A DNA stretch of 64,000 nt from Semisulcospira habei (taxonomy: Eukaryota > Mollusca > Gastropoda > Semisulcospiridae), in contig BTPG01000004.1 in the NCBI GenBank assembly GCA_036245525.1, positions 19,299,103 to 19,363,102 of the forward strand, written 5' to 3'. Each line of letters begins with the position of its first letter. The first letter of the stretch is position 1. The notes below the pieces were generated by a model that searched no databases, was not told the origin of the DNA, and worked only from the letters and a program-made list of their open reading frames with translations. Shown here in pieces: positions 1 through 8,377 of this stretch. The position numbers were made by a program, and so were the translations under genes.

Positions 1-1150
1 GAAAGACAATTTAAGTAGGTAGTGGCAGCCAAAATTTCATTATAACTTGAGACCTTTCTTACATTGTTTTATTAATAGAGCATTAAGAAACAAACAAACA
101 GCAAAAAAGATTTTGTAAATATGTTGATTAGTTCCTGAGATACGACATTTTAAACTTTTAGGCTTTCGTCCGTGGCCCGCCAACCTAATGAAAAGCCATT
201 TTCAGACAAGGGATACAGAGACACTTAAGAAGATACAGGCTTCATCTTTTTATTTCACAATCTGTATTATCAGGAAAGTATCAGAAACAAATATGAAAAC
301 CATAATGCAGTACAATGATGTGCAACGAGTTGCTAAAAATGGAAAAAAATAAATCGGAGCCGAGTTGACATTGCACAGAAGTCCAACTTTGTGACCATAT
401 TGTGAACAATCTTTCGCTTAAAATAACCTTTTGTGAGATGATTTTAACAAATATATATACAAAAAGTAAGCCTATTTTTTTTCAGACTGTAATATACATA
501 AACCGTTCTGATAGAATGTGCCAAAGTCCAGAAAATGCTCAAAATGACATGCCGCGGACATGAGCAACGACGCGCAACACAAAAATTAGCATAACTTCTG
601 AACGCCTTGATGGATTTTCATGCGGTTTGGACACAAGTCAGAATATATATTCTGCTGCAATATTAGAGAAAATCACTTTCATACATCATGTCATTCATGT
701 TGAACATGCTACAAATAAAATAAAAGTATCATCGACAACATGTTGAAAGCACAAATATGACTGAAAAACTTTAACCAGTATGCAGATTTTGAGGCCATTT
801 AGCACAGAGGAAAAAAAGGATATTCAGTTATGATTATGAACAGAAAAAAAGATGTAAAGAGACACCTGGAAATAATGTACGTCATAATTATATTGATAAA
901 TATATATGTCTAAAATAGCAGCTCGGCTTGATCTGAACCTTGCGAGACAGTCTGCACAGTCAAAGGACAGATGTAAGGACCAATGAAACCAGCTCACTGC
1001 TTGAGCAATGCAATCAGCACTGAACAAAAATGCACACTACAGCAGAGTGTTTTTGAAATGTTGGTAACTAATGGTCTCCGATGTTTGCGGCAAAAGTAGT
1101 TGCATCATCGACACTTTCTTGAAGCTTCATCACTTTGTTTGCCGTATGGT
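1..1150. other. AT-rich non-coding stretch
   Basis: No gene, RNA or recognisable repeat is seen here. The only open frame (824-1027, minus) is short, low in complexity and has no family character. Confidence 0.5.
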
Positions 1151-1540
1151 TTAGTTTCTGGAAAGTGTCCCTTTCGTATACTGTCTCAAGCGAGCTGTGA
1201 TGCTGTCGTGGTTGATCTGGAGTCCCTCTAATCTCACTTTAACAAGACTCAGCTGATGTGTCCTTTTGGTTAAAACTTGCTGCAAAGTCCTCATTTCAGC
1301 CTGAAACTTGATATTAAGTGTTTGATTTTCCTGCTCCACTTTTTTAATGCGATGCCGCACACTGGTCAGCTCCTTCCCCAACTGCTGAATGGTCAGTGTC
1401 ATGCCTTTTCTTTCAGAATCCAATGTCGTGGTGGTGTTACCTAGTTCTGCTGGATTAAACGCTGCCACAATGCTAGAATCCAGTGTTTCCGCCCAAAACG
1501 AATCTACATTCCCCTTTTTCAGCGAATGAGTCGATTCTTA
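1151..1540 (-). CDS. Possible 3' exon of a host gene, coiled-coil C terminus
   Basis: The minus strand is open from about 1540 to a stop at 1151. The frame contains a Trp/Phe-containing segment (FWAETLDSS) followed by about 80 residues of charged heptad-like sequence (LTIQQLGKELTSVRHRI and onward), which reads as a coiled coil. There is no good ATG in the frame (the nearest start is a GTG), so it is better read as a terminal exon than as a stand-alone gene. It lies in the same orientation as the candidate exons at 1667-2062 and 2765-2824, but I could not find a splice path linking all three in phase. I do not recognise a family. Confidence 0.35.
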
Positions 1541-1666
1541 AAGTTGCACACTTTTACAACCCTCCTCCTCATTGCTGCAGCGGTCACAGTCTGCTGGGTC
1601 AATCTGAACCACCACCTACACATCATTTCGAATTTAGAGCCTTCGCATTTTCTAAATGACTCCAGG

Positions 1667-2062
1667 TCAAGAAGTAAGCCTTTTGTTGGCGACTGTAGTG
1701 ATGCCAGGTGGCAATCGCCTGTCAAAAGTTGCTGTCTGGTGATGCCAAGTTGGTGTAGGTGTGGTCCTACACGTCGTGTCATGACGCTTCTTCATAAAAT
1801 CCTCTTGCAGTTGTATAGTGTTCTGCTTTTCCCAGTTTAGCTTTGTCTCAGGCACCAAACATCTCAGACGACTCTCTGTCAAGTCCGGAAAAAGGTTCCA
1901 AAAAAATGCTGGTGCGTCATCAAAAGTCTTGTCACACTCTTCATTCAGAAGATAAACTTGAAGTGAGTTATCAAGTGCACTGAAGGTGGGCAGGTCATGG
2001 CGCCTCCCCCTCCCTTTGGCTAGGAAGACTTTCTTGAGTACAGTGTACGCCTCATCACCACC
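1667..2062 (-). CDS. Possible internal exon of the same host gene
   Basis: On the minus strand a pyrimidine-rich tract ending in TTTTAG (around 2063) is followed by a frame that stays open for about 130 codons to a TGA at 1667. The frame begins GDEAYTVLKKVFLAKGRG and includes DAPAFFWNLFPDLTESRLR, which has the composition of real protein. The frame needs a preceding exon ending in phase 1, while the nearest candidate upstream exon (2765-2824) ends in phase 0, so an exon is missing or the model is wrong. The internal donor is not clear. No family recognised. Confidence 0.35.
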   Translation of the reverse strand, partial: GGDEAYTVLKKVFLAKGRGRRHDLPTFSALDNSLQVYLLNEECDKTFDDAPAFFWNLFPDLTESRLRCLVPETKLNWEKQNTIQLQEDFMKKRHDTTCRTTPTPTWHHQTATFDRRLPPGITTVANKRLTS

Positions 2063-2764
2063 TAAAACAAAGGAGGTTGTTTAGTTAAATATAATGTTAA
2101 TCAGTTTAAAAATACTGGAGGTTGTTTTGTTAAATATAATGTTAATCAGTTAAATAATACTGGCGGTTCACTATCAACATCATGATGACTTAGAGTATGG
2201 CTCTTTACACAAACAGTACTATTGTCATTGTTTACCTTAAACATCTTTTGAGGAGGAAGATTTAATTAGGCCTAGAGTAAAGAAAAATAAAAAGCAGGGT
2301 ATTTTGATCATGCTGAGTGTGACTAATTATTTATCTCAACAAAAAAAACGAAGAGAAATGATGAAATACTGGCCGCTCTGAGACCTATTTTGTCAATGTC
2401 GCATAGTCGCTCATCAAATTATCTGCCCCTGGCTGTTATCACTCGCTTCGATGCCCGACAGTTAAACTTGAATATAACCATAACAGATGAGCATCGACGT
2501 TTGAAATTAAATAGGAAAGTGATAAATGCATTTACAAATACATTACTAAGCAGCTAATAAAGCTAACTGACTTCTGTAGTGAAGTATTTTCCTATATTCA
2601 ATGGCACTTTCCATCCAAAGAAAGATGCGATGATCAATGAGGCTAAACGCAGTGATAGAAGGATGTGTATGCAAGAATTCCGAAGAATAATAAACGAAAT
2701 AGTTTCTAAACCATACAAATGACAATATAGCATAAATCTGCAAAGCGATTAAGCTTTTACTTAC

Positions 2765-2824
2765 GTAGTTTTCTTGCAATTTCCTCGAAAGTGGAAGTAC
2801 CGGTTCGTCTTCAGTCGTCGCCAT
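2765..2824 (-). CDS. Possible first coding exon (20 codons) of a host gene
   Basis: On the minus strand ATG at 2824 sits in the context CAAAATGGCG, a good animal start context, and begins MATTEDEPVLPLSRKLQENY. The frame is followed directly by a consensus donor (GTAAGT, 2764-2759). An upstream in-frame ATG exists at 2884. The Polinton target duplication begins 81 bp upstream of this ATG, so the element would sit in the promoter or 5' UTR of this gene. The intron towards 2063 would be about 0.7 kb. Confidence 0.35.
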
Positions 2825-2904
2825 TTTGAATTGAAGTCGCGCGCAACGTGATGTGGGAAATTCCTCAAGCAGATTTTCCACCACATTTGCATAATTTAGC
2901 CTCT

Positions 2905-2910
2905 AACACC
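2905..2910. repeat. Left 6-bp target site duplication of the Polinton
   Basis: AACACC immediately precedes the left TIR and is repeated immediately after the right TIR (19771-19776). Six-bp duplications are the family norm for Polintons/Mavericks. Confidence 0.93.
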
Positions 2911-3147
2911 AGAGAGAGAACAATAGAGTCCCGATAGACAATGAATTCAATAGAGCCGCATCAGTCATTAATTTACATCATTTTTTAATATCATATTTTT
3001 GGCCCCAATTTTACCCCCGTTAATTCTGAATCAACCCTTTGATTTTTAAAAACTGACAAGCATGACTGATGCGGCTCTATTGATCTGATTATCTATCGGG
3101 ACTCTATTGTTCTCTCTCTATAACTATTGTCTCTGTCAATACCTAAT
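2911..3147 (+). repeat. Left terminal inverted repeat of the Polinton (237 bp)
   Basis: It is the reverse complement of 19534-19770: identical over 2911-3139, one mismatch at 3140, then seven more matching bases. Positions 2911-2970 and about 3061-3118 inside the repeat are themselves inverted copies, so the TIR folds into a long hairpin with a loop of about 90 bp. Confidence 0.93.
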
Positions 3148-3264
3148 CATTTACCTGATCAAGTGATGCCAAGTGAAACTTAATACTTATTAACAAGTTG
3201 CAACTAACTTTTAGGAACCTGCAGAGGTAACCTTTAAGTGTGTTGTCATAAGAACTTATTAATT

Positions 3265-3333
3265 ACTTACCCTAAGTTCTTACAAGTACTTACCCTAAGT
3301 TCTTACAAGTACTTACCCCAAGTTCTTACAACA
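3265..3333. repeat. Three 23-bp direct repeats next to the left TIR
   Basis: The unit begins ACTTACCCTAAGTTCTTACA and starts at 3265, 3288 and 3311, the third copy with a C for T change. It lies between the left TIR and the first gene and has no counterpart at the right end. Function unknown; a regulatory or replication role is only a guess. Confidence 0.8.
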
Positions 3334-3404
3334 ACTTGACTCAAGTCCCAAGACACTGAGACAGTTTTACCAAGATACAAGGACAATAAAAAAACTTTTT
3401 TTTC

Positions 3405-3497
3405 TCAGTAGTACTCTGGAGGTGGTGCAGATGGGACTAAATAATCAGGCACAAGTGGTGTAAGTGGCATGGCATTTTTCTGTGAAGTGTATGACAT
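3405..3497 (-). CDS. 30-aa micro-protein with overlapping PSAP and PPxY late-domain motifs
   Basis: ATG at 3497, TGA at 3405-3407. The peptide is Pro-rich and ends ...LVPSAPPPEYY, so a PSAP motif (the P(T/S)AP type known to bind Tsg101/ESCRT-I) runs into a PPEY motif (the PPxY type known to bind Nedd4-family WW domains). These are the classical short budding or trafficking motifs of viral structural proteins. The start lies 26 bp from the stop of the next gene on the same strand, the same spacing as between the other genes of this block (27 and 21 bp). It is too short for statistical ORF calling, so reality rests on the motif pair, the spacing and the position. Conservation in related elements would settle it. 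Confidence 0.6.
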   Translation of the reverse strand: MSYTSQKNAMPLTPLVPDYLVPSAPPPEYY

Positions 3498-3523
3498 TAA
3501 TAAACGATTACCAAATCTGATTT

Positions 3524-4210
3524 TTATTTGTTTAAAAGATTGTGTAGTTTTTCTGTGGTTTCCTGTACCCCTATCTTTTTTCCCTCTGCTAAAAAACTAG
3601 CCTTCAGTTCTTCAACATTTACGGGAGATTGACTACGCATCTTATTCTGTATTTCAGATTTTTGTTTCTTGTAATTATTTAAATCATCCTGGACTCTCTT
3701 AAATTCTTCGTCATCAATAAAATTATCGTTTAATGCCTTACTGATAATAAGTTTCATACTGCTCAGCTTTGCACCAGCCAGCGTACTCAATGCTTCATGT
3801 TTCTGTAATTTTGTGTGAAACCTCTTGTTCAAGGCCTCCAAACCAAAACAAGCCAGGCATGTAGCAACGCTAACAGCCTCAACTGCTATTCCAGCCAAAC
3901 TCCCAATTCCTGTGGCGAACAGAACGATACCCCCTACAGAACATGAAGCTGAAACTGCACCAATAGCCATAGAAGTGTTTTGAACAGAATTAAATACTGA
4001 CTTATACCTCCTTTTGCACCGTGAGTACTTAGCCTCCTCACTCTCCAAATATTTCAAAGCTTCTGTAATATTTATTAATCTGAATGCATCTGTCTGTAAT
4101 GTTTTATCTGAAGCAATTGGCATATGTGGATCAGGCGCAAGTGTTGTTTTAGTCGTCACATTTGTTTCAGTCGGATCAAGCGTTGGTAGTTGCGGATAGA
4201 AGTTTACCAT
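3524..4210 (-). CDS. Polinton-associated protein with central hydrophobic segment (228 aa)
   Basis: Starts at ATG 4210 in the A-rich context shared by the element's genes. Residues 1-60 are Thr/Pro-rich and polar. Residues about 80-125 form a long Gly/Ala/Ser-rich hydrophobic stretch broken by Cys, long enough for two membrane passes or a membrane-inserting hairpin. Residues 130-228 are helical and charged (KLQKHEALSTLAGAKL; DDEEFKRVQDDLNNYKKQK). From memory the combination of hydrophobic centre and KHE-type helical tail recurs in Polintons of cnidarians and molluscs, but I know no assigned function. It is the second gene of the leftward block, 27 bp from its upstream neighbour. A virion or membrane role is inference. 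Confidence 0.88.
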   Translation of the reverse strand: MVNFYPQLPTLDPTETNVTTKTTLAPDPHMPIASDKTLQTDAFRLINITEALKYLESEEAKYSRCKRRYKSVFNSVQNTSMAIGAVSASCSVGGIVLFATGIGSLAGIAVEAVSVATCLACFGLEALNKRFHTKLQKHEALSTLAGAKLSSMKLIISKALNDNFIDDEEFKRVQDDLNNYKKQKSEIQNKMRSQSPVNVEELKASFLAEGKKIGVQETTEKLHNLLNK

Positions 4211-4237
4211 TTTTTTATTGACAAATATTTTTTTTAT

Positions 4238-5113
4238 TTAATCAGCAATTACATTTTGCAACTCTTCAAAAGTATACAATTTGCTGGCATAATAAAATGC
4301 AACAAGATCAATGTGTTCAAGGTTTATGTAAGTTAGACGAACAAAAGTTGTTTTGTCGACCACCACCTTGACAGCTGGAACACTGCTCGAAACATTAATA
4401 ACATCATTATTTTTTGTAATAGCAATAAAGACCTTTGATGATTCTGTTACTGTTTCATCCCATGTAAGTTTAATTCCTTGTGCAATTTGAGCCTCTTTAG
4501 CAGTAGCAACAGATTTCATGATAATTTCAAATACTATTGTCACTTCTCTAGCCATGACTAAGCTTGCTGGCATAAACACAACAGAAGTATCTGATCTACC
4601 CTTTCTAGCTGTAAGAAGATACCGCCGTTTCTCATAATTTTCAACTTTCAGTTTTTCTCTACTATTGTTGTCTGGGGCAAAGCTTGGAACAAGACTTACA
4701 ATAAGCGGCCCCGAGTTAACAACCTTCCTAAACACTAAGGCGCCTTCATCATCAGTGTATACATAAGGACTAATAAATTCCAACTTTATGTCCCAGTCAA
4801 TTGTTGGAGGTGGTGCAGGCACAGGTGAAACAACCCACTTACTACCCACATGTATTAAGTTGTAAGGCGCATTATTTACGGGTGGAGTAGGTACAGTAAC
4901 ATCACGTAGCTGACCAAGTTTAGGAATCTGTTTTTCACCGTCTTTCATGTCAACAATTACTTTCCTCTTGTACATGCCAAAGGAATCAAGTTCAAAACCA
5001 TATATTTCTCCAATTTCTCCCTCCTTCTCAAAATCCTGGACGTCTGCCAAATCTTTCAATTCTGTTACTGGACATGCAACTGGTATGATTCTCGACTTTG
5101 GACCACCACTCAT
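4238..5113 (-). CDS. Polinton gene of unknown function (291 aa)
   Basis: ATG at 5113 (MSGGPKSRI), stop at 4238. The protein is soluble-looking, mostly beta-type in composition in its second half, with a Pro-rich linker (PVPAPPPTIDWD) at about residues 98-109. It has no signal peptide or membrane segment and only one Cys, which makes an adenain-type cysteine protease unlikely. It follows the penton-like gene by 21 bp and precedes the hydrophobic 228-aa gene by 27 bp, so co-expression as part of a structural-gene block is likely. Fibre, spike or minor capsid roles are possible but nothing in the sequence proves one. Confidence 0.85.
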   Translation of the reverse strand: MSGGPKSRIIPVACPVTELKDLADVQDFEKEGEIGEIYGFELDSFGMYKRKVIVDMKDGEKQIPKLGQLRDVTVPTPPVNNAPYNLIHVGSKWVVSPVPAPPPTIDWDIKLEFISPYVYTDDEGALVFRKVVNSGPLIVSLVPSFAPDNNSREKLKVENYEKRRYLLTARKGRSDTSVVFMPASLVMAREVTIVFEIIMKSVATAKEAQIAQGIKLTWDETVTESSKVFIAITKNNDVINVSSSVPAVKVVVDKTTFVRLTYINLEHIDLVAFYYASKLYTFEELQNVIAD

Positions 5114-5134
5114 TTTTTATAAACAAAAATAAAA

Positions 5135-5830
5135 TTATTTAATTTCCAACACAACACTAAAATCATGCATAAGAACTGGTTTGTCATCCTGATTAGTTAC
5201 AGATATACTCAGTGACTCAAAGAAACTAGAACCTAATTTCTTATACTGTGCAGGAAATCTAGCAACCACACTTTCACAATAGGGTGCAGTTCCAGTCGGC
5301 ACACATCTCAACAAAGTCGAAGGCTTTCCATTGTGTACATTCTCAGTTGTGTTCAGTTCTTTCAAATAAACATTTAGTACTGTATGTACTGACAAATGAA
5401 CAGGATATTTTCCAGTCAATTTTCCATCAATCATCTCTATTTTCCAAAGCTTTGTTTTAGCTTCAGTTTCATTTATTAATCCAAGTAATAATAGAAGATC
5501 ATCTGAAAATGTTATCCTACGCTCAGAAGAAAATTCTAATGTAACAAGTAAGTTAGCTGGATTTAAAGTTGCTTTAATTTTTATTTTACTTTGAAACCAG
5601 TTAGCTAATGTACAAAAGTCATAATACCCAGATGTTATTTTATGGTTCTCAATAGGAGAGGATTCATTACTAACAGATACATAATAATTTATATCATCTG
5701 TTACATTAAACCATTTTACACTATAAAACATTTCATGGATAGCTACAGTCTTGCTACCATCACGATTATCAATCCCATTAGTTAACCACACTGGTTTGCT
5801 TGTGTCAAGATTTGTTAATGTGATAAACAT
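5135..5830 (-). CDS. Putative minor capsid (penton-like, single jelly-roll) protein, 231 aa
   Basis: ATG at 5830, stop at 5135. The protein is dominated by short alternating beta strands and ends SLSISVTNQDDKPVLMHDFSV and a few residues more, which matches the pattern I know from the C terminus of Polinton and virophage penton proteins (a strand, a D..G/D..P turn, and a final hydrophobic strand). Length (about 230 aa) is close to that expected of a single jelly-roll penton. It starts 23 bp from the divergently transcribed gene at 5854, so the two share a very short promoter region. The family call is made by pattern, not by alignment; a structure prediction would decide. Confidence 0.7.
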   Translation of the reverse strand: MFITLTNLDTSKPVWLTNGIDNRDGSKTVAIHEMFYSVKWFNVTDDINYYVSVSNESSPIENHKITSGYYDFCTLANWFQSKIKIKATLNPANLLVTLEFSSERRITFSDDLLLLLGLINETEAKTKLWKIEMIDGKLTGKYPVHLSVHTVLNVYLKELNTTENVHNGKPSTLLRCVPTGTAPYCESVVARFPAQYKKLGSSFFESLSISVTNQDDKPVLMHDFSVVLEIK

Positions 5831-5853
5831 TTTTATTATCTCATATAAAAAGG
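5831..5853. promoter_or_regulatory. Divergent 23-bp intergenic region with shared A/T-rich start signals
   Basis: Only 23 bp separate the start codons of the penton-like gene (minus) and the 418-aa gene (plus). The minus start has TTATTTTTA-type sequence reading as AATAAAAATG on its own strand, the motif seen before most starts of the element; the plus start has ATAAAAAGGATG. Confidence 0.55.
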
Positions 5854-7110
5854 ATGGAATTTAAATCACCAACAAGCGTTACTACAAACGCATTTCAATT
5901 TAATGTGAATGCCAAATACAATGCCGCACCTACTTATGAACAGAAAATAATTCAACTAAACCAGCTTGATATAGCTGTAAGCGAACAAGATTTATTTCAA
6001 GTGAAAGTACCAAATCCATTTGACCAATATCTAAACCCTCCAATAACAGATGATGCTACTGCAAGAAAGTGGTCTTCAAGCCCACTACAGATGTTTCAAA
6101 ACCAACTCAACTTTGCAATACTATGTTCAACTACAGGCTGTGGTGTTTCATTTACAGACCACTTGAATCACTCAAACAAACTGATTAGATCTGTGTATCG
6201 TTTCCATGTTTATTACCAGCTTAGACGTATACTGTCAGAACTTCATACACCACTGCCCACTGAATCCAGTTTCAACAGGTTTAACAACCCCATGGATATG
6301 AAAGCGTTTGAACGCATCTGTAATGAATTTAACATCAGTCCCCGGTATGACTTCACACAAAAACTTGATGATCACAAAGGCATGGGTACATTGTATTATG
6401 CTATGAGTCACAGACAATACCCTCAAGATTACTACCCTGGTTACACTTCATTCTCATCAAAATCACAAGTCTGGATAGGATCAATAGAGCAGAAGCAGTC
6501 AAACGCATGGACCACATTTATTTTAGATAAATCTGACGGGTTTACTCAAGCAGGAGTTGAGCGCGTAAATGAGTCTATCAGAACATATGTCTGGTGTATA
6601 CTAGGAGCACAATCACTAACAAAATCAAACATTTTGAATGGAAGTGGTAAATTTGAAGCACAAAAACAGTTTCTTGCAAATCTTGAAGATTCAATTAACT
6701 CAACAGTTGATCTCCCATCTAGCATACAGCGCTACCAAAACGTACTCAGATATGCCAGATCGAAAGTTGACTTTGTAGTTGGCACGGGGTTATACATGTT
6801 ACCATCTGATCTTCAACTCCAAATGGGTACAATAACAAATTATAATAATGAAATCATTGTTGCAGGTGTTGGCCAGAAATTAGGACTCAATCAATCTGTA
6901 AACTTGGGTGCCACAACCACACATGTACAGCCGTTAAAATCATTACAGACGGTAACACCTCCAGCCCCGGCCCCGGCCCCAGCCCCATCACCGGCACCCA
7001 TACAACCAGTACAGTCAACACCAACCCCTGACACACATGAGTCAGAACGAACTGCATTAGTAATTGGATTAACAGGACTAGGAGTATTACTTCTTTATCT
7101 GTTTCATTAA
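5854..7110 (+). CDS. Large probable virion protein with Pro-Ala linker and C-terminal membrane anchor (418 aa)
   Basis: ATG at 5854, TAA ends at 7110. Residues 1-360 are soluble and include conserved-looking blocks such as ARKWSSSPLQMFQNQLNFA, the STTGCGVSFTDHLNHSN segment, and FNRFNNPMDMKAFERICNEF. A Pro-Ala repeat (PAPAPAPAPSPAP) near residues 368-380 forms a flexible linker, and residues about 402-418 form a single hydrophobic helix at the very C terminus, a tail-anchor arrangement. From memory a homologous large protein accompanies this type of Polinton in cnidarians, also without assigned function. Its 3' end overlaps the opposing gene by 24 bp. A virion surface or assembly role is inference from size and company. 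Confidence 0.88.
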   Translation: MEFKSPTSVTTNAFQFNVNAKYNAAPTYEQKIIQLNQLDIAVSEQDLFQVKVPNPFDQYLNPPITDDATARKWSSSPLQMFQNQLNFAILCSTTGCGVSFTDHLNHSNKLIRSVYRFHVYYQLRRILSELHTPLPTESSFNRFNNPMDMKAFERICNEFNISPRYDFTQKLDDHKGMGTLYYAMSHRQYPQDYYPGYTSFSSKSQVWIGSIEQKQSNAWTTFILDKSDGFTQAGVERVNESIRTYVWCILGAQSLTKSNILNGSGKFEAQKQFLANLEDSINSTVDLPSSIQRYQNVLRYARSKVDFVVGTGLYMLPSDLQLQMGTITNYNNEIIVAGVGQKLGLNQSVNLGATTTHVQPLKSLQTVTPPAPAPAPAPSPAPIQPVQSTPTPDTHESERTALVIGLTGLGVLLLYLFH

Positions 7111-8337
7111 ATAACCCACCATCAACCCTCCTACTGTAACCAAAAAGACCCACACATGTTCTGCCATAAACCCAACTACCTTTGCCGCTGTACTAATCAA
7201 CCAACTGACAACAGAGCCTATAATGCCAGGCAACGCGTCCACTGCTTTCAGAGCCAATTTTTTTAGCAAGTCTGATATGTGAGACAGTTGTTTTTTTACC
7301 CATGACTGTAAATCTTTTGGATCTGTGGGAGCCGGTGGGCCCGGTGCTGGGGCCGGGGCTGCACCCCCACCACTGCCAGAGACAGCCAACACAACAGTAC
7401 TTATAATAAACCCAAGAGCTGTAATTAAACTAGCAATTGTGATACCCTGTTCTCTGAAAAGTGTTTTAAGTCTCTCAGCCAGAGTAGTGTCTTCGTGAAG
7501 TATTTTCTGAATAGTTTCTCTAATTCTGTTGACCTGTGATTTCAGTTTTTGTCTTCCAATACTAATCACTTCTAACCGTCCTGATCTTTCTATCTGCAAA
7601 TCATTTAATCTGTGCTGTATTCTCTCTTTCATTTCTGTGTCAAGATTTCCATTGTCTGCTGTAGCCAGTTTCTCTTTTTCACGTTCTATGTGTTTATCAA
7701 GCTCACCTAGTTTGGCAACATTGTTTACCATCTCACCTCTTATCGTCTGCAGTGATTTATCCAATCCCATAATCTCCCTCATTGACAAAGGTGGATCGTC
7801 TATTGTTTTCATAGCATCATTTAATTGACCTTCAGTAAATGAAGTTTCTTGTATCACTGTGTTTGCTATTTCTGGTAGGCTTGTTACTGGTGCCATTTCA
7901 ATCTCTTGCCCTGTTGGCAACTTTGTTTGCGTGTCGTGAAGAACACTAGCCAGTCTAGGCGCAAGCGGCGTGACAGGAGACCCACCAATACCAAGTTGAC
8001 GCAAGGCACCAATACCACCTTCATTTTTTATTGTACTTAAAGCCCTAAACCTACTAGGGTCTTTTTTGTTAGTCAATAGTACTTTTCCTTTGTCAACAGT
8101 GTTTAAATATAAATGACCCTTGCCATCAAGTTCAAACTGATTAGGGTCTACGTTGTCTGGGCGTCCACCAACATGATCATAAAATGAGTTCACTTTGGTT
8201 TCTAAAAGTTCGTGACGTAAACTGTAAATATTTCTTGTACCAGTCATATCTACCATATCTGTCATATCTGTTGTATTACCAAAATCATACGTGTCATCCA
8301 TTTCAAAATCTTCATGATTAAATCCTCCTGCTGCCAT
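7087..8337 (-). CDS. Coiled-coil protein with Pro-Ala linker and amphipathic/hydrophobic C-terminal region (416 aa)
   Basis: ATG at 8337, stop at 7087. Residues 1-60 are acidic (DMTDMVDMT repeats). Residues about 170-290 are predicted coiled coil (LGELDKHIEREKEKL, RQKLKSQVNRIRETI). Residues 297-319 are hydrophobic (GITIASLITALGFIISTVV), followed by a Gly/Ala/Pro linker (320-340). Residues 345-410 are helical and amphipathic to hydrophobic (LLKKLALKAVDALPGIIGSVV, then two membrane-length stretches). This layout suggests a protein that oligomerises and inserts in or disrupts membranes. Similar proteins recur next to this capsid type in other invertebrate Polintons (from memory). It is transcribed away from the capsid gene, whose ATG is 40 bp away. 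Confidence 0.87.
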   Translation of the reverse strand: MAAGGFNHEDFEMDDTYDFGNTTDMTDMVDMTGTRNIYSLRHELLETKVNSFYDHVGGRPDNVDPNQFELDGKGHLYLNTVDKGKVLLTNKKDPSRFRALSTIKNEGGIGALRQLGIGGSPVTPLAPRLASVLHDTQTKLPTGQEIEMAPVTSLPEIANTVIQETSFTEGQLNDAMKTIDDPPLSMREIMGLDKSLQTIRGEMVNNVAKLGELDKHIEREKEKLATADNGNLDTEMKERIQHRLNDLQIERSGRLEVISIGRQKLKSQVNRIRETIQKILHEDTTLAERLKTLFREQGITIASLITALGFIISTVVLAVSGSGGGAAPAPAPGPPAPTDPKDLQSWVKKQLSHISDLLKKLALKAVDALPGIIGSVVSWLISTAAKVVGFMAEHVWVFLVTVGGLMVGYLMKQIKK

Positions 8338-8377
8338 TGTTTTATTAATTTATTATTTTTTATTGTGCATAATAAAA

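Noticed and set aside
11..30. 15-bp inverted match between the left edge and about 20288-20303 (TAGGTAGTGGCAGCC)
   Set aside because: A match of this length is expected by chance in a 64-kb window, and the surroundings do not align; not taken as ends of a larger element.
1519..1782. 87-codon minus-strand frame over the left exon region
   Set aside because: It overlaps the better-supported frame at 1667-2062 in another phase and gives no recognisable protein.
8363..8377. Upstream TTG start for the capsid gene
   Set aside because: The ATG at 8378 has the shared start context; alternative starts are not expected in a eukaryotic host. The same logic rejects GTG at 9648 and TTG at 11915.
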